A stretch of DNA of 64,000 bases, taken from Streptomyces griseoaurantiacus (GTDB lineage Bacteria > Actinomycetota > Actinomycetes > Streptomycetales > Streptomycetaceae). Both the position numbers and the translations under genes were made by a program. Location: the NCBI GenBank assembly GCA_014656015.1, contig BNBP01000016.1, forward strand, positions 43,865 through 107,864, in the 5' to 3' direction. Below, piece by piece: positions 9,534 to 18,931 of the stretch; the stretch's first letter is position 1, and each line of letters starts with the position of its first letter. The notes under the pieces are model-generated. The model did no database searches, was not told where the DNA came from, and was given only the letters and a program-made list of their open reading frames with translations.

Positions 9534-9573
9534 CCCGCCGCCGGCCGGGGTCCCGGCCCCGGCCGGCGGCGGG
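9534..9573. terminator. Two-way terminator hairpin between pgm and the next gene
   Basis: A perfect 17-bp stem: CCCGCCGCCGGCCGGGG (9534-9550) pairs with its complement at 9557-9573 around the loop TCCCGG. It sits exactly between two convergent stops (9530 and 9579). Confidence 0.85.
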
Positions 9574-9578
9574 CGTCC

Positions 9579-10673
9579 TCAGGCGGCGGCGGGTGCCGCG
9601 GTCAGCGCGCCCAGGACGAGGGAGGCCTCACGCCGCGAAGTGCCCACGAGCACCGGCACCTCACCGTCCCGGCACTCCACGACGACTCCGTCGTACTTGT
9701 AGATCCCCGGCCACCCCTCGGGATCGTCGGGCCGCAGCGACCGCACGCCCACGACGCGGAGCGAGGACGGCAGCGGACGCAACGCGGCGCGCCCGGCCGG
9801 GTCGGGGGTCGCGGCCGGAGGCCCGTCGCCCACCACCAGGTACCCGAAGCCGAACACGCTGTAGGGCACGTCCCCGTGGACACTCGCCCGTACGCACCGC
9901 CTGCGCGCGGGCCGGACGGCGACGACGTCCCGGACGTCGGCCGCCCGCCGCATCCGCCTGCGCAGCACCCACACGAACAGGGCGCCGACACCCGCCGAGG
10001 GAAGCACGCCCACCGCCGTGATCAGCAGCGCGTACGGGACGTTCGCGCCGCCCAGACCGGCGAGAATCCCCACCACGGAAAGAATCGTCCCGGCCACCCA
10101 CATCCCGGCAGGCCACCACGGCCAGTCCCGCCGTACCGCCGCGCGGTGGCGGGGAAGCGCCCACGCGGACCACAGGGCCAGCAGGCCGAGGGGGAGCACC
10201 GCGAGGCCGACGCCCAGGGGAGTCCGCCAGTCGTCGACGGGGGAGAGGCGGGTGTCCTGCACGGCCTCGCCGAAGCGCACGGACCGGATCGCGCCGCGCC
10301 AGGAGGTGAGCGTCACCTCGTCACCGGGGCGGACCGCGTCGTACACCGGCGAGTGCCCGGCCATGCGCAGGCGGTGGTGGGCGCCGGAACCGCGGACGAG
10401 CACCACGAGGTCGTAGTCGGGGGAGCGCTTCTCGTGCACCTCCAGCCTGTCCCGGACGGTCGCCTCGACCGCGAGGCGGCAGGAACCGCCGGGTCGCGTG
10501 CCGGCCGGGCAGACCGGCGCCGACCGGTAGGCGTCCTTCTCGGCGAGCCTGCCGGGGACCAGCCCGAACATCACGGTGGACAGCGCGAGCAGCAGGACGC
10601 CGCACACGACCCCCACCGCCCGCCCGCGGCCGGAGCCCGTGTCCCTCGTCGTCCCGGCCGGTGTCCCCGTCAT
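9579..10673 (-). CDS. Membrane protein of unknown function, four predicted TM helices
   Basis: A 364-residue protein. One helix lies near residues 15-40 (AVGVVCGVLLLALSTVMFGL). An extracytoplasmic region follows with two cysteines (APVCPAGTRPGGSC) that may form a disulfide. Three helices lie between about 150 and 260, then a cytoplasmic domain of about 100 residues ending in a beta-rich segment. I do not recognise the family. ATG 10673 is chosen; an in-frame GTG at 10703 with no clear ribosome site is the alternative. The frame extends far upstream through two other genes, but that stretch is not coding. No neighbour suggests a function. Confidence 0.6.
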   Translation of the reverse strand: MTGTPAGTTRDTGSGRGRAVGVVCGVLLLALSTVMFGLVPGRLAEKDAYRSAPVCPAGTRPGGSCRLAVEATVRDRLEVHEKRSPDYDLVVLVRGSGAHHRLRMAGHSPVYDAVRPGDEVTLTSWRGAIRSVRFGEAVQDTRLSPVDDWRTPLGVGLAVLPLGLLALWSAWALPRHRAAVRRDWPWWPAGMWVAGTILSVVGILAGLGGANVPYALLITAVGVLPSAGVGALFVWVLRRRMRRAADVRDVVAVRPARRRCVRASVHGDVPYSVFGFGYLVVGDGPPAATPDPAGRAALRPLPSSLRVVGVRSLRPDDPEGWPGIYKYDGVVVECRDGEVPVLVGTSRREASLVLGALTAAPAAA

Positions 10674-10819
10674 CCCCGTCGCCCCCTCCGCGCGTCCTGT
10701 CACGAGGGCATCATGCGCCGGCGGGCGACCCGCGATCATTGCCGGGACCGGGCAGTCTTCGCCGTCCCGGGTTGCCGGAGCCCCGTGGGGTTCCGGTGCT
10801 TCGGTGAGGTGGTGGTGCC

Positions 10820-10990
10820 TCAGCGGGGCATGCGGCGCCCCGAGCGGCGCCCGGCGCGCAGGCCGCTCAGGAACAGGGCGACGATGAACACGACGATGCC
10901 GATGACCAGCAGGTAGAGCAGACCCTTGGCGAGCGCGCCGATCAGACCGAGGGCCACGGCGATCAGAACGAGGAGGAGGATGACGGCCAT
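10820..10990 (-). CDS. Small hydrophobic membrane protein (56 aa)
   Basis: A 56-residue peptide: two closely spaced hydrophobic helices (residues 2-20 and 23-44, broken by a single Lys) and an Arg-rich tail ending RRMPR. ATG 10990 follows the PRC-barrel gene on the same strand by 35 bases, suggesting one transcript. Mini membrane proteins of this form are common in Streptomyces next to stress proteins. Function unknown. Seen: composition and position; inferred: shared stress regulation. Confidence 0.7.
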   Translation of the reverse strand: MAVILLLVLIAVALGLIGALAKGLLYLLVIGIVVFIVALFLSGLRAGRRSGRRMPR

Positions 10991-11025
10991 GGCCGTGCCT
11001 TTCTGGTGCGTGTCGGTGGGCGTGG

Positions 11026-11388
11026 TCAGCGCCGGGCCAGCCGACGCTCCCCGGTGGCCCCGGGCCGGTAGGCGAACTCGTAGTGGGCGAACACGGCGGG
11101 CTCCTCCGTGGCGAGCAGCTCACCGTCGGTGTCGATGCTGGGCGCGCCCTTGATCTGCCTCTTGTCCCAGGCCACCCGCAGGTACTCGGGCCCGACCTGC
11201 GCCCCGTCGAGCGGGACGAAGGCCAGCCGGTGCCGGGTGGGCATCCCCACGCGCACGGTGGCGAAGGCCGGCTCGTCCGTGGTGGTGTCCACGTAGATCG
11301 CCTCCAGCGTGCCGAGCTTCTTGTCGGATGCGTCGAGGACGTCGCGCCCTCGCCATTCGCGGATGTCGGTGACGGTGAACACGTCCAC
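11026..11388 (-). CDS. PRC-barrel domain protein
   Basis: A 120-residue protein with a PRC-barrel fold in the first 80 residues (TVTDIREWRGRDVLDASDKKLGTLEAIYVD, then two strands ending RLAFVPL). This fold is known in RNA processing (RimM) and photosynthetic reaction-centre proteins, and in many small stress proteins. The C-terminal 40 residues are charged. GTG 11388 has the ribosome site AGGAAGGAAGG just upstream. It is first in a two-gene unit with the 56-residue membrane protein. The family call is good; the cellular role is unknown. Confidence 0.8.
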   Translation of the reverse strand: MDVFTVTDIREWRGRDVLDASDKKLGTLEAIYVDTTTDEPAFATVRVGMPTRHRLAFVPLDGAQVGPEYLRVAWDKRQIKGAPSIDTDGELLATEEPAVFAHYEFAYRPGATGERRLARR

Positions 11389-11733
11389 GCCTTCCTTCCT
11401 GCCGGAACGCACCGGGTGCGCCGGCCGCCGGGGTACCGCGGGACTGCGAGTACCTCGCCACCCTCCGGTTACCCCCGTCCGCCGCCGGGTCCCTCGGCGG
11501 CCGGGACCGGCCGTGCCGCCAGTAAACGCGCGCCGCGCGCGGGGCGCATCCCGGAAGCCGCCCCGCACGGGCCCGCGGACCACCCTCCGGTCCCTCTCCT
11601 GCGTCCTCAACTCGGCCGCGCGCGGCCCCCGTTGTCAGACCCGGCCGCTAGTGTCCCGGCAACTGGAACCACCGAGGGCACCGTGCGGCGACACGGCCGG
11701 ACGATGCCCCCCGACACGCGTGAGGAACCACAG
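11389..11733. other. Intergenic region, 345 bases, divergent promoters
   Basis: Separates the PRC-barrel gene (leftward) and the discoidin-domain gene (rightward). It should hold both promoters. Near 11630-11655 there is TTGTCA followed by TAGTGT, a pairing often seen ahead of Streptomyces genes, but the spacing (11 bases) is short for a standard promoter. No RNA gene or further ORF with a ribosome site was seen. Confidence 0.4.
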
Positions 11734-13326
11734 ATGGACCCCTCCTTCGCCGTATTCGCCGACTTCGGCTCCCGTCCCGCAGTACTGACGAACGCGGTCG
11801 TCCGCCACCACCGCTGCGCGGTGGCCTCCACGTACGTTGTGGTGACGGCGGGCGGCCACCTCAAGGTCGACTTCGTGGTGCCGGACCAGCTGAACACCGC
11901 CGAGGCGGTCCTGCGGCTGGAGACGCTCGGCACCACCGCGCCGATGGATGTCGTGCTGAACGGCGAGACGGTGGCCAAGGAGTTCCGGCTGCCCGAGGCG
12001 GACACCCCCGACGCCCCGCGGGAATACGTGCTGAACGTCCCCGGCACGGCCCTGCTGCCCGGCGTCAACGTGCTGCAGCTCCGCAACGCCGACGGGGACG
12101 GGGCCGTGCTGCGGCTGCGCACCCTCGCGCTGGACCCCGTCGAGGCCGCCGAGCGCGCACGGCGGGCCCGCGCCGCCCGGGACGGAGGCCCCTCCGTGCG
12201 GACCTACGCCACCGAACGCCGCCCGCTCGGCGCCCCCGTCTGGCAGCCGGGCCCGACCCTCACCGTCCACCTCGACCAGGGCGGGACGCCCGCCGGCCCG
12301 GCCGGGCAGGAGCCTCCCGCCCGGCTCGCGTGGCGCGGCACCGACGGCACCGAGTCCTCCGTGGCGTTCCGCACCGACCTGTCCGGGTTCCACGGTCACG
12401 TGCGCGGCCCCGAGGGGTCCCTCGGCGAGGTGCGCGGCGCGCTGACCGGCACGCGGCCCCGCCCGGAGGGACCGCTCGCGGCCCGGGTGCGGCACTTCGT
12501 CACCGAGGAGGAGCACGACGGCGTGTGGCGCCCGGCCGGCCGGCTGGGCCTGCTGCTCGACGACGGCGCCCCGCTGGAGCGGGTGACCTGGAGCGGCCGC
12601 GGCGGCACGGCCACCTCCCTCTCCCTGGTCACCGACACCACCCGCGGCGCGGGACCGGCCGGCGGCGAGCGCCGCGACATCACCGACCGCGTGCGCGAGG
12701 TGCAGGCCAGCGACGAGTTCACGGCGGCCGGCGAGGTCGCCCCCAACCTGCTGCGCACCGCGCGCACCAAGTGGCTCGCCCAGGAGAGGGACCCGGAGGT
12801 GACCTTCACCTTCGACAGCCCCCTCACGGTCACCGCCTACAGCCTGACCTCCGCCAACGACTTCACCGAGCGCGACCCGGCGGACTGGACCCTGGAGGGC
12901 TCCCACGACGGGCGGACCTGGATGACCCTGGACATCCGCCAGGACCAGCACTTCCGGCGGCGGTTCGAGACCAAGGAGTACGTCCTCGCCACCACCGGGG
13001 CCTTCTCGCACTACCGGCTGAACATCGGCGACAACTGCGGCGACCACCTGACCCAGCTGAGCGCCGTACGGTTCTTCGACGCCGGCGAGGCGGCCCCGGC
13101 GTCCGACACCCTCGCCTTCATCGGCTACCGGCAGGCCCCCGGCGCGGAACCCGTCGGCTACCGCGGCACGAGCGTCCCCGCGCCCGCCGAGGGGATCGCG
13201 GCGACGGCGGGGGGCGACACCGGCGAGGAGGAGGAACTGCTCGTCGGGGACTTCTCGGGGACCGCGCAGAGCCTGCAGGAGGCCGCCCAGCTGCTGGAGC
13301 GGCTGACCCGGTACCTGCGCCGCTGA
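11734..13326 (+). CDS. Discoidin (F5/8 type C-like) domain protein of unknown function
   Basis: A 530-residue cytoplasmic-looking protein: no signal peptide or membrane helix. Residues 1-145 form a beta-rich domain. Residues 160-330 contain short repeated beta segments. Residues 330-455 resemble a discoidin/F5-8C carbohydrate-binding fold, with phrases such as DPEVTFTFDSPLTVTAYSL and DPADWTLEGSHDG. The last 45 residues are acidic and helical (QSLQEAAQLLERLTRYL). ATG 11734 is preceded by GAGG; the open frame further upstream runs antisense through the PRC-barrel gene and is rejected. A discoidin-like domain in a protein without an export signal is unusual. A convergent hairpin follows the stop. 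Confidence 0.65.
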   Translation: MDPSFAVFADFGSRPAVLTNAVVRHHRCAVASTYVVVTAGGHLKVDFVVPDQLNTAEAVLRLETLGTTAPMDVVLNGETVAKEFRLPEADTPDAPREYVLNVPGTALLPGVNVLQLRNADGDGAVLRLRTLALDPVEAAERARRARAARDGGPSVRTYATERRPLGAPVWQPGPTLTVHLDQGGTPAGPAGQEPPARLAWRGTDGTESSVAFRTDLSGFHGHVRGPEGSLGEVRGALTGTRPRPEGPLAARVRHFVTEEEHDGVWRPAGRLGLLLDDGAPLERVTWSGRGGTATSLSLVTDTTRGAGPAGGERRDITDRVREVQASDEFTAAGEVAPNLLRTARTKWLAQERDPEVTFTFDSPLTVTAYSLTSANDFTERDPADWTLEGSHDGRTWMTLDIRQDQHFRRRFETKEYVLATTGAFSHYRLNIGDNCGDHLTQLSAVRFFDAGEAAPASDTLAFIGYRQAPGAEPVGYRGTSVPAPAEGIAATAGGDTGEEEELLVGDFSGTAQSLQEAAQLLERLTRYLRR

Positions 13327-13351
13327 TCCCGGTCGGCAACCCGGAACGGCC

Positions 13352-13384
13352 GTGCCGCACCCCGCGCGGAGCGGGGTGCGGCAC
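13352..13384. terminator. Terminator hairpin, convergent genes
   Basis: A perfect 14-bp stem: GTGCCGCACCCCGC (13352-13365) and its complement (13371-13384), loop GCGGA. It lies between the stops at 13326 (+) and 13437 (-). Confidence 0.85.
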
Positions 13385-13436
13385 CGACGTCATCGGCCGG
13401 TCCGGCCGGGCCGTCCCGGGCCCGGCCGGGGCCGGT

Positions 13437-13835
13437 TCAGCACTCGCGCAGACCGGGCGCCGGGTCGACCCGGGTGTGGACGTCGGCCGCCGGGACGTTG
13501 CCCCACTGGCCGTTGTCCAGCTTCGTCCAGTACCAGACGTTGTTGCCGCCGAGGTGGGTGTCACCGCGCCCCCAGCACTGGAACCAGCTGAAGCCCGTGG
13601 TGAGCGTGCCCCGCACGCCACTGCCGTACGAGCGGTGCACATACCCCTTGGCACCGACCCGGTTGCCGCACCACAGCCTGGCGTCGGCGCGCACCCCGCA
13701 CTCGGCTGCCGCCGCGGCGGGCGCGGCGGCAGCCGTGTGGCGGGCCGGGGTGGCCTGGGCGGGCGCGGCGACGGTCAGGCCCCCGCACAGGGCGGCGCCG
13801 GCGAGGGACAGGGCGATCTTCCGGTAAGCGGACAT
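13437..13835 (-). CDS. Small secreted SH3-like protein
   Basis: A 132-residue protein with a signal peptide (residues 1-29, ending APAQA-T), an Ala-rich linker and a Cys-containing C-terminal domain of about 85 residues with a bacterial SH3-like pattern (YVHRSYGSGVRG, WFQCWGRGD, VWYWTKLDNGQWGNVPAADVHT). Four cysteines probably form disulfides outside the cell. ATG 13835 has a perfect AGGAGG site. It lies 115 bases downstream of a secreted NlpC/P60 peptidase on the same strand, which also ends in an SH3-like domain, so both probably work on the cell wall. Confidence 0.75.
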   Translation of the reverse strand: MSAYRKIALSLAGAALCGGLTVAAPAQATPARHTAAAAPAAAAAECGVRADARLWCGNRVGAKGYVHRSYGSGVRGTLTTGFSWFQCWGRGDTHLGGNNVWYWTKLDNGQWGNVPAADVHTRVDPAPGLREC

Positions 13836-13950
13836 GGTTCCTCCTGGAACGTGGCTCCCGTGGAGCCGGACAAGGGTGGGAGTGGAACGGTGGAGCGGAG
13901 AGGCGGGCGGGGGCGGGCCGCCGGGCGGCGGCCGTGCCGGTCCGGTCCCG

Positions 13951-14859
13951 TCAGCGGCAGGTGGGCACGCCGTCCAGCCAGGCGGGGCCCTTGAGGTAGA
14001 TGTTGGTGATCCACGCCCGGTACTCGGGCAGATAGGACCAGGCGTCGTTGGTGTAGCCCTCGGCCGTCACGGTCTGGGCGTGCTTCTGGCACTCCACGCG
14101 CACGAGGGTCGGACCGTCGAACCGGTGCACCCGCGCACTGGTCGTGGACGGCTCGGTGTGGGTCCACACCCCCGTGCCCCAGGTGCTGAAGGTGCCCGAG
14201 GGCGCCGACCCCGTGCCGATGCGGACGGCCCCGGCGTAGTCCCCGCCCAGCCGCACGTCGCTGACCATGACGTGGGTGCCGGACTGCCGGGCCTCGACCA
14301 TCTTCCCGGCGCCCAGGTAGAGCGCGATGTGGTGGATCGAGCCGCCCGAGCCCCAGGCGAGCAGGTCGCCCGGGAGCAGCGGTGCCGTGCCCTGCCCGGC
14401 GGTGAACCGCTGCGTCACCCGGGGGGAGTGGAACTGGTGGTACGAGTTGCCGTTCAGCGGGTCACCGCCGAGGGCGCGGGCGTAGGCGTACCGGACCAGC
14501 CCCGAGCAGTCGAAGCCCCGCCGCTCGGGGTCGTGGGCGCTGGCCGGGTCGCTCGGGTCGACCTGGCCGTACGTCGCTCCGGGCCGCGCCCCGTGGCCCC
14601 CGCCCCACGTGTACCAGACGCCGATCTGCTCGCAGGCGGCCCGCACGGCGGCCTGCGCGGCGGCGGAGGCGCCGGGGGACAGCACGGCACAGCCGGCCGC
14701 CGCCCGCGCCGGAGTCGCGGCGACCGCCCCGGCCGCCGGTGCCGTCAGGGCGGCTCCCCCGAGAGCGAGCAGCGCCGCCAGTACGACGGCCGCTCCGCGT
14801 GGCGGCGACGCGGGTGGCAGCTTCCCCCGCACCGCCGCGAGTACCTCGCGTGTGGTCAT
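13951..14859 (-). CDS. Secreted NlpC/P60 family peptidoglycan hydrolase
   Basis: A 302-residue exported protein. Its signal peptide of about 48 residues carries RGK and RG before a long hydrophobic run. The NlpC/P60 cysteine-peptidase domain has the catalytic Cys in FDCSGLVRYAY and His in IHHIALYLG, with the usual LLPGDLLAWG between them. A C-terminal SH3-like wall-binding domain follows (about 225-302). These enzymes cut D-Glu-meso-DAP or related peptide bonds in peptidoglycan. ATG 14859 is chosen; a longer frame to 14916 lacks signal-peptide logic. The neighbouring 13437-13835 gene is similar in its last domain. Likely role: cell-wall remodelling. Confidence 0.85.
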   Translation of the reverse strand: MTTREVLAAVRGKLPPASPPRGAAVVLAALLALGGAALTAPAAGAVAATPARAAAGCAVLSPGASAAAQAAVRAACEQIGVWYTWGGGHGARPGATYGQVDPSDPASAHDPERRGFDCSGLVRYAYARALGGDPLNGNSYHQFHSPRVTQRFTAGQGTAPLLPGDLLAWGSGGSIHHIALYLGAGKMVEARQSGTHVMVSDVRLGGDYAGAVRIGTGSAPSGTFSTWGTGVWTHTEPSTTSARVHRFDGPTLVRVECQKHAQTVTAEGYTNDAWSYLPEYRAWITNIYLKGPAWLDGVPTCR

Positions 14860-14974
14860 TCTCGTTCCCCGTTTCCCGCACTCACGGATGGACGTGAGCG
14901 TCGTGGGTGTCAGCACTGTTCTTCGTGCGCCGGCCGGCCTTCCGTGGCCGGGCCCGGTCCGCCGGGGTCACTCG

Positions 14975-17900
14975 TCACCGGTGGCGTATCGGTGACGGAC
15001 CTGCGGCGACCCGTCCGGCGGCATCTCGAGACTGGGGTGCCGCGGGGTCCGCTGTCGAGGGATCCCGGGTCGCCCACCGCGAAGGGAAACGGGAAACCCC
15101 CGGGAAACCCGCGGGTGCCGGGGCGCCGACGAGGGCCCGGATCGCCGCCGCGCGGGCCGCCGGGCCGAGGGACCAGCGGCGGACGGTGCCGTCGGTGCCG
15201 CAGCTCACCGGCTGTGTCCCGCCCGGGGCGAAGGTCACCCCCCACACGGCGCCGCCCCGTCCCGTGAGTACCGGACCCGGCCGGTGGCGGACGGCGTCCC
15301 ACAGCCGCAGCGTGCCGTCGATCCCGCCGGAGGCCAGGGTGTCCCCGTCCGGGGAGAAGGCCACCGCGCGCACGGCACCGGTGTGTCCGGTGAGGGTCGC
15401 CAGGGAGTGGCCGGAGGAGGTGTCCCACACCCGGACCGTGCCGTCGTTGCCGCTGCTCGCCAGGCGCCGCCCGCCCGGCGCGAAGGACACGCTCCGGACG
15501 GCCCCGTGGTGCCCGCGCAGCACACCGAGCGGCGCCCGCGAGGCGACGTCCCACAGCCGTACGGTCAGATCGTCGCTGCCGGAGGCGAGCGTCCGCCCGT
15601 CCGGGCTGAACGCCACCGCGTTGACGAAGTCCTGGTGCGCGGCGAGCGTGCCCAGCTCACGGTGCCGGCGCACGTCCCACAGCCGCACCGTCCGGTCCGC
15701 GCTCGCCGAGGCCAGGACGCGCCCGTCGGGGGAGAAGGCCACGCCGAACACCGAGCCGCCGTGCCCGCGCAGGGTGGCGAGCGGACGGCGCCCGGCCGGG
15801 TCCCACAGCCGTACCCGGCGGTCCGCCCCCGCGGAGGCGAGCAGCCGGCCGTCGGGCGAGAACGCCACCGTGAACACCGCGCCCCGGTGCCCCCGCAGCA
15901 CCCCGGCGGGCCGGTGGCCGCGCCGGTGCCACAGCCGCACCGTGCCGTCCGCGCCCGCCGCCGCCAGCAGCCGGCCGTCCGGTGCGAAGGCCGAGGCCCA
16001 CAGTTCGGTGAACGGCCGCGAGGTCCACGCCCCGCGCCCCGGGTCCCACAGCACCGCCGAGCGGTCGAAGCTGCCGGTGGCCAGGCGGTTCCCCGGTCCG
16101 ACCGCCACCGCGAGCACGTAGTCGGTGTGGCCCGAGAGGGTCTCGGTGACGCGGTGGCCCGCGGTGTCCCACACCTTCGCCGTGCCGTCGCCGCTGACGC
16201 TCACCACGGCGGTGCCGTCCCGGGTGTAGGCGACCGCGTTCACGTCGTCGCTGTGCCCCCGCAGCACCGTCTCCCCACGGAAACCCACCCTGCCGGTCTC
16301 CTTCTCGCCCTGGGCCGCCCGGCCGCCGACGTCCCAGATCCGCACCGTCCGGTCGGCGCCGCCCGAGGCCACGCTCCGCCCGTCCGGCGCGAACGCCACC
16401 CCGAGCACCGCGTCGGCGTGGCCGCGCAGCACGGTGGACCGGCCGCCCCGCACCCGCCACAGCCGTACGGTGCGGTCGGCCGAACCGGACACCACCCGCC
16501 GCCCTTCGGGGCCGAAGGCCACCGCGTGCACGGCGTCCCGGTGCCCCCGCAGCACCGCCCGCTGCTTCCGCGCCCGCACGTCCCACAGCCGTACCGTCCC
16601 GTCCGCGCCCCCCGAGACCAGCGTGCCGCCGTCCGGGGAGAAGGCCACGGAGCGCACCGCTCCGGCGTGCCCGTACAGCACCCCCGCCGCCCGGCGCTCC
16701 GGCAGCCGCCACAGCCGGACCGTGCCGTCGCCGCCGGCCGCCGCCAGCGTCCTGCCGTCGGGCGCGAAGGCCACGGACAGCAGCGGAGCGCCGTATCCGG
16801 TGAGCGTCGCCACCGGGGAGCGCAGCCCCGGGCCGCCCCAGAGCCGTACGGTCGAGTCGGCGCCCGCGGTCGCGAGGAGCCGTCCGCCCGGGGAGAACGC
16901 CACCCCGTTCACCGCCCCGGTGTGCCCGGACAGCCGCCCCGCGAAGGCCCCCGACTGGGTACTGAGCAGGGCGCCGCGCGCCTGCACCGTCGGCGCGGTC
17001 CGGTACGCCCGGGCCGCCATCAGCATCGAGGCCTCCGGACGCCCGGCCGCCATGGCGAGCGAGCGGACCGCGAGCGCCTGCGACTGCGCCACCCGCCGTT
17101 CCCGCAGCGCCGCCGCGCGCTGGTGGAAGGCGAGCACGCCCGCGCCCACCGCGAGGGCCAGCAGCACCGCGAGCGTCGCCAGCAGCCGCCGCTGGACGCG
17201 GGCCCGGCGCAGCGAGGTCAGCCGCCTGCCCTGCTCCGCCCCGCGGCACGCCGCCAGGAACTCCTCCTCCACCGGCCCCGGCGGATCGTGCTCGCCCCGG
17301 GCGTCCGCCCACTCCGCGGCCGCCGCGAGCCGGTTGCCCCGGTAGAGCAGCTCCGGGTCCCTCCCGGCGTGCGCCCAGGCCGAGGCGGCGTCCGCGAGCT
17401 GCTGGCGCAGCAGCAGCCCGGCGCGGTCGGCGTCGATCCACTCCCGCAGCCGGGGCCAGGCGCGCAGCAGCACCTCGTGGGTGATCCGCACCGCGGACTC
17501 CCCGGCCGTCACCAGCCGGGCGCGGACCAGGGCGTCCAGCGCGGCCGTCGCCGCGGACCGCTCGTTCATCCCGGCGAGCAGCCGGTCCGGGGCGAGGGCC
17601 CTGCGGGTGGCCGCCTCGCCCTCGCGGACGTGCACCAGGCGCAGCAGCACCCGGCGGGCCGCCTCCCGTCCCGCCCGGTCCAGGCCGGTGAAGACCTCCT
17701 CGGCGGTACGGGCCACCGCGCCGTGCAGCCCGCCGGTCGCCGTGTACCCGGCGACCGTGAGGGTGCGGCCGGAGCGCTGATCCCAGGTGGCCAGCAGGGC
17801 GTGGGAGAGCAGCGGCAGCGACCCGGCGGAGACCGTCGCCGTCCCGTCCTCGGCGCCCGCGTCCCGGAGCAGCAGCTCCAGCAGGCCCGGCTCCAGGAGC

Positions 17901-18931
17901 AGTCCGGCGCGCTCCGCCGGACGGGTGACGGCGGCACGCAGTTCGGCCGAGGTCATCGGGCCCAGGACGAAGAGCCCGCCGGTGAACACCCCGGCCAGCT
18001 CGGGCCGGGCCAGGCAGTGTCCGCTGAAGTCCGCCCGCAGCCCCAGCACCACCAGGGCCGGCGCCTCGGGGCCGGCGCACAGCGCGGTCAGTTCGCGGAG
18101 GTAGGCCCGGCGCTCGGCCTCGTCGCGGCACAGGGTGAAGAGTTCCTCGAACTGGTCCACCACCAGAACGGAGCGGACGGAGCCGCCGGGGCGGACGCGC
18201 TCGGCGGAGTCGTCGTCGGCGCCGGAGCGGACGGGAGGGCCGGAGCGGAGGGGAGGGCCGGAGCGGAGGGGAGGGCCCGGTTCCCGCTCCTCCGTGCCCA
18301 GCAGGGCGCGCAGATGCGCGAGGGGGCGCGCGGTGGGGGTGCACACCAGGACGCGGGGTGCGGGCGCCTCCGCCGTGCCCTCACGCGCGAGCGCCGGCAC
18401 CAGACCGGCCCGCAGCAGGGAGGACTTGCCCGCCCCCGAGGGCGCCACCACCGCGAGCGGGCCCCTGCCCGACTGCCGGGCGAGCCGCTGGACGAGGGCG
18501 GCGGTGGCCCGCTCCCGCCCGAAGAACCAGTCGGCGTCCTCGGGGCCGAAGGCGGCGAGGCCCCGGTAGGGGCATACGCCAGACACCTGTTCGGGGGCCC
18601 GCGCCCGCGGCACCCCCGGTACCAGCCGGGACAGCGCCCCGCCCGCCCGCAGCGCCTCGTCACAGCGTCGGGCGAGATCGGCGGTGGGCGGCTTGCCCCC
18701 GTTCTCGATCTTGCTGAGATAGCCCTTGCTGTAGTGCACGAGCCGCGCCAGCGCCGCGAGCGACAGCCCGCGCTCGCCCCGCGCCCGCCGCAGTGCCGCC
18801 CCGAACCCCTCGCCGGGATCCTCCCGCTCGGGCGGCCCCTCCCCGCCGCCGCCGTCCCCCGCGGCATCCCCCGACACGCCGCCCGCGTCCCCCGCCGGCC
18901 CCTCCGGCGACAGGTTCCGTGCCTCGCCCAT
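14975..18931 (-). CDS. HTH - STAND NTPase (nSTAND1) - TM - 14x WD40 protein
   Basis: 1318 residues. An XRE-type helix-turn-helix lies at about 42-95 (LSLAALARLVHYSKGYLSKIENG). The nSTAND NTPase module has Walker A APSGAGKSS (163-171) and Walker B VLVVDQFEELF near 260, followed by the STAND winged-helix region. One membrane helix lies near 590-612. Fourteen WD40 units from about residue 675 are enough for two seven-bladed propellers. Between Walker A and B is an imperfect triple GPPLRSG repeat (about 18225-18275). ATG 18931 has GGAGGAG upstream. STAND proteins are ligand-triggered switches; here the propellers would sense and the HTH respond. The ligand is unknown; whether the propellers are outside the cell depends on the single TM. 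Confidence 0.88.
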   Translation of the reverse strand: MGEARNLSPEGPAGDAGGVSGDAAGDGGGGEGPPEREDPGEGFGAALRRARGERGLSLAALARLVHYSKGYLSKIENGGKPPTADLARRCDEALRAGGALSRLVPGVPRARAPEQVSGVCPYRGLAAFGPEDADWFFGRERATAALVQRLARQSGRGPLAVVAPSGAGKSSLLRAGLVPALAREGTAEAPAPRVLVCTPTARPLAHLRALLGTEEREPGPPLRSGPPLRSGPPVRSGADDDSAERVRPGGSVRSVLVVDQFEELFTLCRDEAERRAYLRELTALCAGPEAPALVVLGLRADFSGHCLARPELAGVFTGGLFVLGPMTSAELRAAVTRPAERAGLLLEPGLLELLLRDAGAEDGTATVSAGSLPLLSHALLATWDQRSGRTLTVAGYTATGGLHGAVARTAEEVFTGLDRAGREAARRVLLRLVHVREGEAATRRALAPDRLLAGMNERSAATAALDALVRARLVTAGESAVRITHEVLLRAWPRLREWIDADRAGLLLRQQLADAASAWAHAGRDPELLYRGNRLAAAAEWADARGEHDPPGPVEEEFLAACRGAEQGRRLTSLRRARVQRRLLATLAVLLALAVGAGVLAFHQRAAALRERRVAQSQALAVRSLAMAAGRPEASMLMAARAYRTAPTVQARGALLSTQSGAFAGRLSGHTGAVNGVAFSPGGRLLATAGADSTVRLWGGPGLRSPVATLTGYGAPLLSVAFAPDGRTLAAAGGDGTVRLWRLPERRAAGVLYGHAGAVRSVAFSPDGGTLVSGGADGTVRLWDVRARKQRAVLRGHRDAVHAVAFGPEGRRVVSGSADRTVRLWRVRGGRSTVLRGHADAVLGVAFAPDGRSVASGGADRTVRIWDVGGRAAQGEKETGRVGFRGETVLRGHSDDVNAVAYTRDGTAVVSVSGDGTAKVWDTAGHRVTETLSGHTDYVLAVAVGPGNRLATGSFDRSAVLWDPGRGAWTSRPFTELWASAFAPDGRLLAAAGADGTVRLWHRRGHRPAGVLRGHRGAVFTVAFSPDGRLLASAGADRRVRLWDPAGRRPLATLRGHGGSVFGVAFSPDGRVLASASADRTVRLWDVRRHRELGTLAAHQDFVNAVAFSPDGRTLASGSDDLTVRLWDVASRAPLGVLRGHHGAVRSVSFAPGGRRLASSGNDGTVRVWDTSSGHSLATLTGHTGAVRAVAFSPDGDTLASGGIDGTLRLWDAVRHRPGPVLTGRGGAVWGVTFAPGGTQPVSCGTDGTVRRWSLGPAARAAAIRALVGAPAPAGFPGVSRFPSRWATRDPSTADPAAPQSRDAAGRVAAGPSPIRHR

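Noticed and set aside
11083..11733. N-terminal extension of the discoidin-domain protein by 217 codons
   Set aside because: The extension runs antisense through the PRC-barrel gene and has no domain; ATG 11734 has a ribosome site.
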